DNA of 64,000 nucleotides from positions 187,440 to 251,439 of the forward strand of contig JAUJOH010000001.1 of the NCBI GenBank assembly GCA_030447745.1, in the 5' to 3' direction. The notes under the pieces are model-generated. The model ran no database searches. It was not told the origin of the DNA and saw only the letters and a list, made by a program, of their open reading frames with translations. The DNA comes from Chloroflexota bacterium (GTDB lineage: Bacteria > Chloroflexota > Limnocylindria > Limnocylindrales > CSP1-4). Made by a program: the position numbers and the translations under genes. Position 1 is the stretch's first letter. Each line of letters opens with the position of its first letter. Shown in pieces: positions 43,500 through 52,097 of this stretch.

Positions 43500-44581
43500 C
43501 GAGGCCTCAGTCCGCGCCGATGGCGCGCCGGACGCGCGATGGATGGCGACCCGGATCGCGACGACGAGGATGATCGTCGCCTGAACGACGTCGACGAGCT
43601 GGAGCGGCACCTCGGTCGAGCGCGCATCCCGGTCGCCCCAACCTCGAGCCCCCCGAGGAAGAGGCCCGCGCCGAGGGTCAGGACCGGGTTGAGGCCCGTC
43701 AGGATGGCGGCAGTGAAGCCGGACCAGGCCCAGCCGCTCGTCGTGATGACGCCCTCGATGTAGCGATGGTTGACTCCGAGGACGACGAGCGCACCGGCGA
43801 GGCCACAGATCGCGCCGCTCAGCAGCGTGGCCGCCAGCACGCGTCGGGCGGCCGGGATGCCACCGTAGTCGGCGAACGCCCGGCTGTGGCCGACGATCCG
43901 GAACTCGTACCCGGCGACCGTTCGGGCCAGGAACCATCGGACGAGCAACGGCAGGACGACGATCACGAGCACGCCCAGATGCAGGCGGCTGCCCGGCACG
44001 CCGGGCAGCCATGCCGCCTCCGGGACGATCGGCGTCTGGGCCACGCCGCCGGCCGCCACGTCGCGCAGCGGATAGGTCACCACCCATGCCGCAAACAGCG
44101 CGCCGACGTAGTTCAGCAGGAGCGTCGTGATCAGCATCGGCACGCCGAGGCGCGTGTCGAGCACGCCCGGTAGGAACACCCAGGCGGCCCCCGCGAGGCA
44201 GCCGGCGAGGAGCGCGACGAGCGGCGCGATGGGGAATGGGATCCCTCGAAGCGCAAGCGCGGCGACCGCCGCGGCAAGGGCGCCGAGGATCATCTGGCCC
44301 TCGGCGCCGAGGTTGAGCGCGCCGGCCCGCAGCGCGAGCCCGATGCCGATCCCGGCGACGATGATCGGAATGCTGCGGACGACCGTGGCGGTCAGGTTCT
44401 GCGGCGTGCCGACGGCGCCCCGCAGCAGCTCGCCATAGGCGCCGAAGACGTCCTCGCCCGCGACGAGGATCGCGGCGGCGCCGAGCAGCAACGCGAGGCC
44501 GATGGCGATGAGCGGCACGGCCGCCGCGGCGACGACCGCGCGCGGGCCGACGCGGTGACGGCCCCCCGCCTCAACCGCCAT
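43500..44581 (-). pseudogene. BMP-type nucleoside ABC transporter permease 1 (frameshift)
   Basis: First permease of the importer: VRSIPIIVAGIGIGLALRAG, ALNLGAEGQMILGALAA, LDTRLGVPMLITTLLLNYVG, GHSRAFADYGGIPAARRVLA, GWAWSGFTAAILTGLNPVLT. The frame breaks after GGLEVGATGM near 43,625; adding one G restores ARSTEVPLQLVDVVQATIIL, the expected last helix. Its ATG overlaps the ATPase stop by 11 bases. After the break the frame runs straight into permease 2. Confidence 0.82.
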
Positions 44582-46145
44582 TGGGGCCTCGAGTCTCCAT
44601 CCCGGGCCCGGGCGCTCCGACGGCGGCTGTCCCGGCCATGAGCAACCCCAGCCGGACCTCGTCCGCCTCGGAGCCGGCGACCTCGCCGGCGATCCGGTTG
44701 CCGTAGAGGACGACGATCCGATCGGACAGCATCCGGATCTCCTCGAGATCCGAGCTGATCAGCAGGACCCCACTGCCCGTGGCGCGGCGATCAAGAAGCG
44801 CCCGGCGGACGAACTCGGTGGCCGCGACGTCGATGCCGCGGGTGGGCTGCGCAGCGACGGTCAGCGCGTGCGGGTCGGCGAGCTCGCGGGCGAGAACGAC
44901 CCGCTGCGCGTTTCCGCCGGACAGCGTCGCGACTGGCGCGTCCAGGTTACGGGCGGGGATCCGGAACGCGGGCACGACCCGTTCGCAACGCCGCCGGATC
45001 CCGTCCAGGTCGAGCAGCCGCCGCGGCGGCTCCCCGGGCTTCCCGGCGTGCCGCCCGAGGATCAGGTTGTCGCGAATGCTCGCGTCGCCGGCGAGGCCAC
45101 GACGGTAGCGGTCCTCGGGGATGTAACAGACGCCGGCGGCCCGCCGCTCGGCGACGGTCGAACCAGAAACGTCGCGGCCATCGACGACGATCCGCCCGCT
45201 CGCGATCGGGATGAGGCCGGCAATGGCGTCGGCGAGCTCCGCCTGGCCATTGCCCGCGACGCCGGCCACACCGACGATCTCGCCGGCGCGGACGACCAGG
45301 TCGACCGGCCCGAGACCCGGCGCGCGCACGCCGTGAAGCTCCAGAACCGGGCGACCGGCCTCGACGACCGGCCGCTCGAGGTCGATGACGACCTCGCGTC
45401 CGACCATCGCCCGGGCGAGCGTCGTGACATCGGTCTCGGCCGCCGCCAGCCTGGCGGTCACCCGGCCATCCCGGAGCACCGTCACCTGCTCGGCGTGGCC
45501 CACGACCTCGTCGAGGTGATGGCTCACGAACACGATCATCCGGCCCTCGGCGGCGAGGGCCCGGATCGTGCCGAACAGCCGATCCGACTCTCGAGGCGTC
45601 AGGACGGCCGTCGGCTCGTCGAGAATCAGGATCGCCGCACGACGGTAGAGGGCGCGGAGGATCTCCACCCGCTGCAGCGCGCCGACCGAGAGCGACGAGC
45701 CCCGTGCGTCGGGCTCGACGTCGCGCCCGAATCGGTCCGACAGCTCTCGCACCACGCGCCGCGCCTCGTCGCGGTCGAACAGCCCGAGCCGACGAGGCTC
45801 CTGGCCGATCGTCAGGTTCTCGGCAACGGTCAGCGACGGGAAGAGCATGAAGTGCTGGTGGACCATCGAGATCCCCAGCCGGTGCGCGTCCGGGACGTTC
45901 CCGATCGCCGCCTCCTGCCCATCGATCAGAATCCTCCCGGCGTCGCGCACGACGTGCCCGGCGAGGACCTGCATCAGGGTCGTCTTGCCCGCGCCGTTCT
46001 CGCCGACGACCGCGTGGACGCGGCCCGGAACGAGATCGAGATCGACGCCGTCAAGGGCCCGGACGCGGCCGTAGTTCTTAACGATGCCGCGCATCGAGAC
46101 GGTCGGAGCCACCCGTGGGGTGGCCCCGACCGGTGTGGCGGTCAC
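44571..46145 (-). CDS. BMP-type nucleoside ABC transporter ATPase
   Basis: 524-residue double ABC ATPase powering the importer. Domain 1: Walker A GENGAGKTT, Q-loop MVHQHFMLFPSLTVAENL, Walker B ILILDEPTAVLTP, with SLSVGALQRVEI as its signature. Domain 2: degenerate Walker A GVAGNGQAEL, CYIPEDRYRRGL, signature TLSGGNAQRVVLAREL and AAQPTRGIDVAA. This domain-2 form is characteristic of the RbsA/YufO nucleoside and sugar importers. GTG start. Intact, unlike its permeases. Confidence 0.92.
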   Translation of the reverse strand: MTATPVGATPRVAPTVSMRGIVKNYGRVRALDGVDLDLVPGRVHAVVGENGAGKTTLMQVLAGHVVRDAGRILIDGQEAAIGNVPDAHRLGISMVHQHFMLFPSLTVAENLTIGQEPRRLGLFDRDEARRVVRELSDRFGRDVEPDARGSSLSVGALQRVEILRALYRRAAILILDEPTAVLTPRESDRLFGTIRALAAEGRMIVFVSHHLDEVVGHAEQVTVLRDGRVTARLAAAETDVTTLARAMVGREVVIDLERPVVEAGRPVLELHGVRAPGLGPVDLVVRAGEIVGVAGVAGNGQAELADAIAGLIPIASGRIVVDGRDVSGSTVAERRAAGVCYIPEDRYRRGLAGDASIRDNLILGRHAGKPGEPPRRLLDLDGIRRRCERVVPAFRIPARNLDAPVATLSGGNAQRVVLARELADPHALTVAAQPTRGIDVAATEFVRRALLDRRATGSGVLLISSDLEEIRMLSDRIVVLYGNRIAGEVAGSEADEVRLGLLMAGTAAVGAPGPGMETRGPNGG

Positions 46146-46164
46146 GACGGGTGGACCGCCTCGC

Positions 46165-47307
46165 TCACCCTTGGGCGAGGAAGTCGGTGACTACGAACAC
46201 GCCCGAGACGAACTGCTCCGCCAGGTCACGGACCTGGTCCTGGACCTCCTGCGGGATCCCGGACGGCGGAACGAGGTCCTCGAGGGTGATGAAGGCGGGA
46301 CCGACGCCCTGCTCGGCAAGGCCGTAGGCCGCCACGCCGCCGCTGAACTCGCCGCCGGCGAGATCGCAGACCGCCTCCCGAACGCCGACGTCGGTCCGCT
46401 TCACCATCGACTCGATGATGTGCTCGGGATCGATCGCCCGCTGGTCGGTGTCGACACCGGTCGTCATGAAATCGCGCTCGGCCGCCGCCTCGAAGACGCC
46501 CGTGTTACCGGCGGCCGAGAACGCGAAGACGTATTCGGCTCCGGCGTCGTTCTGCGCGAGGGCGAGCTCCTTGCTCGTGGCGGGATCATTGAACCCGGTG
46601 GCCCAGCCGAGGTCGACGGTGACCTCCGGGTTGACCGCTTTCACGCCCTCCTCGAACCCGACGGACCAGCGACGGAGGAACGGCGCGTCCACGGCGCCGA
46701 CCGCGCCGATCCGGGGCGACTCGGGGAAGCCCTCGTATTCACCGGTCGCGAGGAGCGCCAGGGTCGCACCGAGAAGGAACGTGCCCTCGTGCTCCTTGAA
46801 GAGGAGCCCGCGGACGTTCGGGCTCTCGACGGTCGCATCGACGATCGCCCACTGCTGGTCCGGGTTCTCGCCGGCCAGCCGGGTGACGGCGTCGACCGCA
46901 TCGAACGAGTTGGTGACGATCAGGTCGTAGCCCTCGTCGATCGCCGCCTGGAGGTTGTCCTCCATCGACGGGATGTCCGCGGACTCCACGACGCGCGTCT
47001 CGACGCCACACTCGGTGCCGCCGGCCTCGAGCCCGTCCACGATCAGCTCGAGGAACGGGTTCTGCCCGATCGGTCCCGTGCTCACGTACACGGCTCGCAG
47101 CCCGGTCGCGGAGGCAGCCGGGCCCGCGGACTCGCCGCCCGCGCTTGCCGGCACGCCGGCGGTGCCGCCGGATGGCGGATCGGAGGTCGCGGGAGCCCCG
47201 GCGGATGCCGCGGTCGATGCGGCGGGGGTGGGCCCGCCCGTGCCGCACGCCGCAGCGAGCAGGGCGACGGCGCCCGCCAGAGCTGCCGTCCGTCGAACGT
47301 GGTTCAC
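46165..47307 (-). CDS. BMP-family substrate-binding lipoprotein
   Basis: 380 residues. Lipobox LLAAAC after the signal peptide, a ~45-residue Ser/Ala/Gly linker, then the BMP (PnrA-like) domain: LRAVYVSTGPIGQNPFLELI, GYDLIVTNSFDAVDAV, RIGAVGAVDAPFLRRWSVGF, AEYVFAFSAAGNTGVFEAA and GVDTDQRAIDPEHIIESMV. Family members bind purine or other nucleosides. Its ATG overlaps the phosphorylase stop by 4 bases, tying uptake to phosphorolysis. Confidence 0.92.
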   Translation of the reverse strand: MNHVRRTAALAGAVALLAAACGTGGPTPAASTAASAGAPATSDPPSGGTAGVPASAGGESAGPAASATGLRAVYVSTGPIGQNPFLELIVDGLEAGGTECGVETRVVESADIPSMEDNLQAAIDEGYDLIVTNSFDAVDAVTRLAGENPDQQWAIVDATVESPNVRGLLFKEHEGTFLLGATLALLATGEYEGFPESPRIGAVGAVDAPFLRRWSVGFEEGVKAVNPEVTVDLGWATGFNDPATSKELALAQNDAGAEYVFAFSAAGNTGVFEAAAERDFMTTGVDTDQRAIDPEHIIESMVKRTDVGVREAVCDLAGGEFSGGVAAYGLAEQGVGPAFITLEDLVPPSGIPQEVQDQVRDLAEQFVSGVFVVTDFLAQG

Positions 47308-48134
47308 CTGTTCCCCTCCGTTGTGCTCCCGTCGGCCGCGGCGAGTTGGCGGATGGCCTCGAGGCCGACCTCGATCATCCGCTCCTTGCCCTCCCGGACG
47401 ACGTCCCGATGCGGGTTGTAGATGCTGGCGTCCTCGGGGTCGCCCTCGGACGGATTGCCATCCACCGTGAAGATTCCGCCGGCCCGAACGCGCCGCAGGG
47501 CCGCGACGATCAGCAGCGCCGCGAGCTCCATCTCGTAGCCGACGAGCGGGGTCTGCGACCAGACCGCGCGCTCGTCGGGCAGTGCGCCGGGATAGAAGGC
47601 TGCCTTGGTCATCACCACGCCCGTCCCGAAACGGACGCCGCCGTGGGCCGTCGCGGCGTCCACGAGCGCACGCGTCACCGCGAGGTCCGAGATGGCCGGG
47701 TACGAGAGCGGCAGCAGCTGATGGCTGACGCCGTCCTCGCGGATCGCCCCCGTGGCGACGATCAGGTCGCCGGACCGGACCTCGTCGAGCGCCGAGCCTG
47801 CCGTCCCGAGCCGGATGATCGTCCGCGCGCCGCCGAGCACGAGCTCCTCGAACGCGATGGCGGCACCGGGCCCGCCGACACCGTGCGACGTCACCGTCAC
47901 GTCGATGCCGCGCCAGCGGCCCTGCCAGGTCACGTACTCGCGGTATCGGCCCAGCTCACGACCGCCATCGAGCCGCCGCCCTAGCTCGACCGCGCGGTCG
48001 GGGTCGCCGACAGTCAGGACGTACGGGCTGATCGAGTCCCGCGGAACGAGCAGACAGGGCAGCAGCGCCGAAGCCGTGGTGCGCGACGACTCGGCGGCCG
48101 GCGCGTCGCTCGTGGTCGTCAGTCGTCCAGCCAT
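47304..48134 (-). CDS. Nucleoside phosphorylase (PNP/UDP family 1)
   Basis: 276 residues. Releases the base from a nucleoside with phosphate, giving sugar 1-phosphate. Motifs: YVLTVGDPDRAVELG (phosphate site), SHGVGGPGAAIAFEELVLGG, IIRLGTAGS and the ribose-site GYEMELAALLIVAAL. The layout is nearer to uridine or DeoD-type purine phosphorylases than to the trimeric MTA phosphorylase, so the base preference is open. Overlaps the cupin gene and the binding-protein gene in a tight operon. Confidence 0.88.
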   Translation of the reverse strand: MAGRLTTTSDAPAAESSRTTASALLPCLLVPRDSISPYVLTVGDPDRAVELGRRLDGGRELGRYREYVTWQGRWRGIDVTVTSHGVGGPGAAIAFEELVLGGARTIIRLGTAGSALDEVRSGDLIVATGAIREDGVSHQLLPLSYPAISDLAVTRALVDAATAHGGVRFGTGVVMTKAAFYPGALPDERAVWSQTPLVGYEMELAALLIVAALRRVRAGGIFTVDGNPSEGDPEDASIYNPHRDVVREGKERMIEVGLEAIRQLAAADGSTTEGNR

Positions 48135-48544
48135 ACCCGGTCCTGGTTGTCCGGATCATCGATCGGCGATGAGATGAACAGAACCCGGGGCGCGTCCCCG
48201 AACTCGCCGCCGTGGGGCGTGCCAGCGGGAATGATCCACACATCGCCCGGCTTCACCGGCCGCGTGACGCCGCCAACGGTCACGGAGCCGCTGCCGTGCA
48301 GGACGTAGCCGATCTCGTCGTGCGTCTCGTGAACGTGCCGGCGGAACGGCCCGGGGTGACCCTGGAAGACAAAGACGCTGGACTGTGTCCCATGTCCGAT
48401 GTACGTCCGCTTGAAGACGTCGCCCTCCGTCAGGAGATCGGCGTCGACTGCCGCGGCGACGTCCACGACGTCGACCTTCGTGTGAGCGATGGCCTGCTGA
48501 CAGGTCGGGCAGATGTGCTGCTCGTGGCCCGGCGTGTCGTTCAT
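48119..48544 (-). CDS. Cupin-domain protein with N-terminal CPTC motif
   Basis: 141 residues from ATG with GAGGAGG nine bases upstream. An N-terminal HICPTCQQ cysteine pair, then a single cupin: FRRHVHETHDEIGYVLHGSG (H-x-H-x4-E motif 1) and PGDVWIIPAGTPHGG (motif 2), so a metal-binding beta barrel. Acireductone dioxygenase of methionine salvage is also a cupin but has a different, longer sequence. Position between mtnB and the phosphorylase suggests sugar-phosphate isomerase or regulatory activity. Function open. Confidence 0.75.
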   Translation of the reverse strand: MNDTPGHEQHICPTCQQAIAHTKVDVVDVAAAVDADLLTEGDVFKRTYIGHGTQSSVFVFQGHPGPFRRHVHETHDEIGYVLHGSGSVTVGGVTRPVKPGDVWIIPAGTPHGGEFGDAPRVLFISSPIDDPDNQDRVWLDD

Positions 48545-48575
48545 CGCGTCATCCTCCTCGTGTGCGTGGGCTGCG

Positions 48576-49235
48576 CTACGGCCGTGGGGGTGCGGACGGG
48601 TCGACTCGGGCGCGATCGGCACGCGCGACGGTGGCCTCGAACAGGAAGTGATAGACCTCCGCGTGGCGCTTGGCCTCCATCACGTCGTCGCCCCAGATAT
48701 ACGCGCCGTGGTCGGCGACGACGATCGCGAACGTGGCCGCGAACCGGGGGTCGTCGAGTACCCGGGTGATCTGGTCGACAAGCTCCGGTTCGCGGGGCGT
48801 GTTGCGGATCACCGGCAGCAGGTGGACGTCGCGGTTTGCGACGCCACGGATGCCCTTGAGCATCTCGAGATCGCGGATCGCGACATGGTCAGCGCCCCGG
48901 GCAAGGTCCCCGGCGAGGACGGCCGAGAGCGCATGCGAGTGGACGACACTGCGGGCCCCGCGCTCGCGGGCGGCGAGGCAGAAGATTGAGTTGCACTCGC
49001 TCGGGCGGAGGGACTCGTTCGGCGGCCGGCCGACGATGCTGCCGTCCGCCGGGTCAACGGTGAAGAAGTCGTCGGCGCGGACGCGCTCCTTGTGGACGCC
49101 GGTCGGCGCGAGCAGGAGACCGCCACCGTCGGCCGGTCCGCAGATGCCCCCGCCGGTGCCCGATACCCAGTTCCGCCCGTAGAAGTTGCGGAGCAGCTCG
49201 GTCAGCAGCTGGCGGGTCTCGCGCTCCGTCGTCAT
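48576..49235 (-). CDS. mtnB: MtnB-like methylthioribulose-1-phosphate dehydratase / class II aldolase
   Basis: 219 residues of the class II aldolase/adducin fold. FYGRNWVSGTGGGICG, LLLAPTGVHKERVRADDFF, RPSECNSIFCLAARERGARS, the zinc pair in VVHSHALSAVL, EMLKGIRG, RNTPREPELV and a third His in VVADHGAYIWGDDVMEAKRH follow the MtnB (APIP-type) pattern closely. MtnB dehydrates 5-methylthioribulose-1-phosphate; relatives in the DHAP shunt instead cleave 5-deoxyribulose-1-phosphate. Downstream methionine-salvage genes mtnC and mtnD are absent from the operon, which makes an aldolase role worth testing. ATGA overlap with mtnA. Confidence 0.82.
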   Translation of the reverse strand: MTTERETRQLLTELLRNFYGRNWVSGTGGGICGPADGGGLLLAPTGVHKERVRADDFFTVDPADGSIVGRPPNESLRPSECNSIFCLAARERGARSVVHSHALSAVLAGDLARGADHVAIRDLEMLKGIRGVANRDVHLLPVIRNTPREPELVDQITRVLDDPRFAATFAIVVADHGAYIWGDDVMEAKRHAEVYHFLFEATVARADRARVDPSAPPRP

Positions 49236-50380
49236 CCCGCACTCCGGGTATCGGTCCGGGTCCCCGTGCCCAACCCGTCCGGCCGCGGGCGGCGAAGAGC
49301 CTCCTCGATCGTCGATTCGTAGGGCGGGCGGATCACCCCGACCTCGGTCACGAAGGCGTCGATCAGCTCGGCCGGGGTGACGTCGAAGGCGGGGTTCCAG
49401 ACGTCCACGTCGGGCGGGGCAACAAGCCGGTCGCCGAGCCCCCGGATCTCGTCGGGCGCACGCTCCTCGACGACGATGGCCGCGCCGTCCGGCGTGGTCC
49501 GATCGAACGTGCTCAGGGGTCCGGCGACGTAGAACGGAATGCCATGACGGCGCGCGAGCACGGCGAGTGAGTATGTGCCGATCTTGTTGGCCGTGTCGCC
49601 GTTCGCCGCCACGCGGTCGCAACCCACGATCACCGCGTCGACGAGTCCACGCGCCATGGCGGGTCCGGCTGCCCCGTCGACGACCAGCCGGCTGGGCACT
49701 CCCGCGGCCGCCAGCTCCCACGCGGTCAGCCGGCCACCCTGGAGCAGCGGGCGGGCCTCGCAGGCGATCACCTCGTCCAGCTCGCCCGCGTCGTGCTTGG
49801 CGTAGATGGCTGCGAGCGCCGTGCCGTCGCCGCCTGTGGCGAGACGACCCGTGTTGCAGTGGGTGAGGATGCGCCGCCGGTCCTCGAGCAGCCGCCGCCC
49901 GTGCTCCCCTATGGCCGCGCAGGCCAGGCGGTCCTCCTCGTGGATCGTCACGGCCTCCGCGAGGACGGCGTCATGCACGCCGGTGGCGTCCGCGCCGGCG
50001 TGCGCCGCACGCTGCCCGGCCGCAACAACCCGGCCCACGGCCCAGCGCAGGTTGACCGCCGTCGGACGCGCGTTACCGATCCGCTCCGTCAGCAGGGCAA
50101 GGGCGGCGACCGCCTCGTCGGTTGTCGCGGGGCGGGCCTCGGCGAGCCCGACGACGACCCCATAGGCGCCGCAGATCCCGATCGCCGGGGCGCCGCGGAC
50201 GGCCAGCGTGCGAATGGCGTCGACCACCTCGTCGACGTTGGAGAGGCGCCAGTGAACCAGCTCGGCCGGGAGCCGGCGCTGGTCGACGATGACCGGGACG
50301 CCATCGTCCCAGCGCACGCTGGACAGTGGAGCTCGGGCGGCTTCCGCGGGAGGCGGCGGCTGGAGGTCGGCTTGCGTCAC
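49232..50380 (-). CDS. mtnA: S-methyl-5-thioribose-1-phosphate isomerase (MtnA)
   Basis: 382 residues. Isomerises 5-methylthioribose-1-phosphate, or 5-deoxyribose-1-phosphate in some bacteria, to the ribulose form. Family motifs: AVRGAPAIGICGAYG, the catalytic Cys in ILTHCNTGRLATGG (about residue 174), the catalytic Asp in VIVGCDRVAANGD (about 253) and NKIGTYSLAVLARRHGIPFY. First gene of an eight-gene unit that continues to the importer. The 260 bases upstream contain no gene and no riboswitch I could recognise. Confidence 0.94.
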   Translation of the reverse strand: MTQADLQPPPPAEAARAPLSSVRWDDGVPVIVDQRRLPAELVHWRLSNVDEVVDAIRTLAVRGAPAIGICGAYGVVVGLAEARPATTDEAVAALALLTERIGNARPTAVNLRWAVGRVVAAGQRAAHAGADATGVHDAVLAEAVTIHEEDRLACAAIGEHGRRLLEDRRRILTHCNTGRLATGGDGTALAAIYAKHDAGELDEVIACEARPLLQGGRLTAWELAAAGVPSRLVVDGAAGPAMARGLVDAVIVGCDRVAANGDTANKIGTYSLAVLARRHGIPFYVAGPLSTFDRTTPDGAAIVVEERAPDEIRGLGDRLVAPPDVDVWNPAFDVTPAELIDAFVTEVGVIRPPYESTIEEALRRPRPDGLGTGTRTDTRSAG

Positions 50381-50643
50381 GGGGTCCTCGGCGAAAGGTG
50401 GAGGCCCCGGTGGAACCCGTGACCTCGTTGGTGAGGCTGGGTTGACGACGTCAGGCGGGAGAGAAGCTCCGCTCCGCGACCGACGCTGCGATCCCGACCC
50501 CTGGGGGCAGGCAACAGCGGCAACACATGAGGGGTCGGGAGATCGGGGTCGCGCGCACGTCGGGATGCTACGTGATCCGCCGGCTTTGCGCCGCCACAGA
50601 ATCGACCGCAGGGGTCACGACGCCGATGTCATCGCCTCCCGAT

Positions 50644-50981
50644 TCACGGGCAGCCCATCCGGGCGGCGAGGTGCAACCCGTCGACCGTTGGGCCGAACAG
50701 CGTCGCCGAGCCCTGCGTGTGCTGCCAGAGCAGGCCAAGGAAGTACAGGCCCGGCACGTCGGTCACGCCCCGCTGATGGCGCGGGTCGCCGAGCTCGTCG
50801 AGGTACCGCAGATCGAACCAGCTGAGTCGAGGCCGTAGCCCATCGTCCAGATGACGGTCGAGATGCCCGCATCGTCCAGGTCGAGCTCGGCGAGCTCAGG
50901 CGGCTCGAAGGCAACGGGCTGATCGTTATCCGGGGGTACGTCGAGCCCGGCTCGCTCGATGTAAGCGGAGAAGGGCCGCAC
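50644..50981 (-). pseudogene. 3' remnant of a flavin-dependent monooxygenase gene
   Basis: Two frames give the C-terminal end of an FAD/NAD(P)-dependent oxidoreductase: GLDVPPDNDQPVAFEPPELA, GISTVIWTMGYGLD in one, and FDLRYLDELGDPRHQRGVTD, VPGLYFLGLLWQHTQGSATL, FGPTVDGLHLAARMGCP in the other. A frameshift lies near 50,835, and the N-terminal half is missing. Upstream sequence to 51,180 holds no gene, only a direct repeat TCTGACCACTTA near 51,040. Confidence 0.7.
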
Positions 50982-51185
50982 GGACCCGCGAGACCGTCAG
51001 ATCGACCGTTGCACAAGTAGCGCGCCGGGGCTGACCACTTATCTGACCACTTATGCTGCCGTGCGGTGCGATCCAGTGGCGTCCACAGAAGTCCACCTCA
51101 CGACAGGGTGGACGCACGCGGACGCCATGCCGAGAGCCCCCTCCTCGAGCCGTTCGTTCGGATACCGGAGATCTCCACGCTAGGC

Positions 51186-51395
51186 TCAAAGCGACGGTGG
51201 TACGCGGTCTGCGGTGTTGCCTGACATCTTCTCCTGTCTGGCTCTCCGGCGGTACACCGCCCAGGCACCGTCCTTGGCCGCGCCTCCGCCCTTCCATCTC
51301 TTCGCATAACAGCGCCAGCACTTCCCTTTCGCGTAGTGCTTCCGGCGCGGGTGACAACTGGCTGGGATCACGTGCTTCACCTCGTCTTGGACCAA
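51186..51395 (-). CDS. Small zinc-finger-like protein
   Basis: 69 codons from a TTG (or a GTG a few codons later). Contains SCHPRRKHYAKGKCWRCYAK, an arrangement (C-H..Y-A-K-G-x-C-x2-C-Y) common in short phage and island proteins thought to bind nucleic acid. A basic helix follows. Function unknown. Sits just behind the excisionase-recombinase module. Confidence 0.5.
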   Translation of the reverse strand: MVQDEVKHVIPASCHPRRKHYAKGKCWRCYAKRWKGGGAAKDGAWAVYRRRARQEKMSGNTADRVPPSL

Positions 51396-51722
51396 CCTCT
51401 AACCCTGCCCCACAGGTCCGGCCTGAGGTGAGGCAGCAGCGCCACTCGGACGCGCAGTCGGATAGGCCCCCGCCGGCCGGCGACCGAAGAGGGCACTCGA
51501 CGCTACGGACTCCACTTTCAGGGGCGGGGGGAGCTACCCGGTCGCCCTTGCAGCGACGTCGAGACGGTTGTTCACAGGACCGCCGCGTCCTCGGCGATCG
51601 TCCTGCGGCCGCCGGGCTGCTTCCAGGTGGGAGTCCGGTGGCCTACTCGTGCCTCACGGCTGTGATGTGGGCAGGTCGTTGAGGCCCTGGGTCGATTGGA
51701 TCGTCGCCTCCCGATGGGTGTC

Positions 51723-52055
51723 TCAGGACACCTCCTCCAACGCTGTGGCCGGGATCAGGCGACGACGACCTACCTTGACGGAACGAAGGCGGCCTGCGGC
51801 GATCTCGGCGTAGACCGTCGTCCGGCCGACACCGAGTATCTGCGCAGCCTCGGCCACGCCCAGCAGTCGATCCGGCAGAGCGGGTCGCGCCTCGGCTTGA
51901 AGCTCCGCGCGGATCGCGTCGACGAGTGCCACAACTGCCGACGTCAGTGAGTCCTTTGGACTATCGCCACTGGAGCCGGCTCGATGCGGAGGCAGCCGCC
52001 GGACGGTCGGGGTGGAAGTGGATCCCGGCATAGCCGAGACGATGCCTGGGTGCAC
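51723..52055 (-). CDS. Excisionase-type helix-turn-helix protein (HTH_17)
   Basis: 110 codons from GTG, or 102 from an ATG at 52031. The C-terminal part RLLGVAEAAQILGVGRTTVY, AEIAAGRLRSVKVGRRRLIP is a MerR/excisionase-type DNA-binding domain; the N-terminal half is disordered with one helix (LTSAVVALVDAIRAELQAEA). Near the recombinase it probably acts as recombination directionality factor for excision of the island. Confidence 0.8.
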   Translation of the reverse strand: MHPGIVSAMPGSTSTPTVRRLPPHRAGSSGDSPKDSLTSAVVALVDAIRAELQAEARPALPDRLLGVAEAAQILGVGRTTVYAEIAAGRLRSVKVGRRRLIPATALEEVS

Positions 52056-52097
52056 CCGGTGATGAACACCACCCGGAACCGGAAGAGAACCGGAAAT

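Noticed and set aside
50381-50640. SAM or other riboswitch upstream of mtnA
   Set aside because: The leader shows some GC-rich inverted repeats, but none of the conserved SAM-I/IV, SAM-II or SAH core sequences could be matched.
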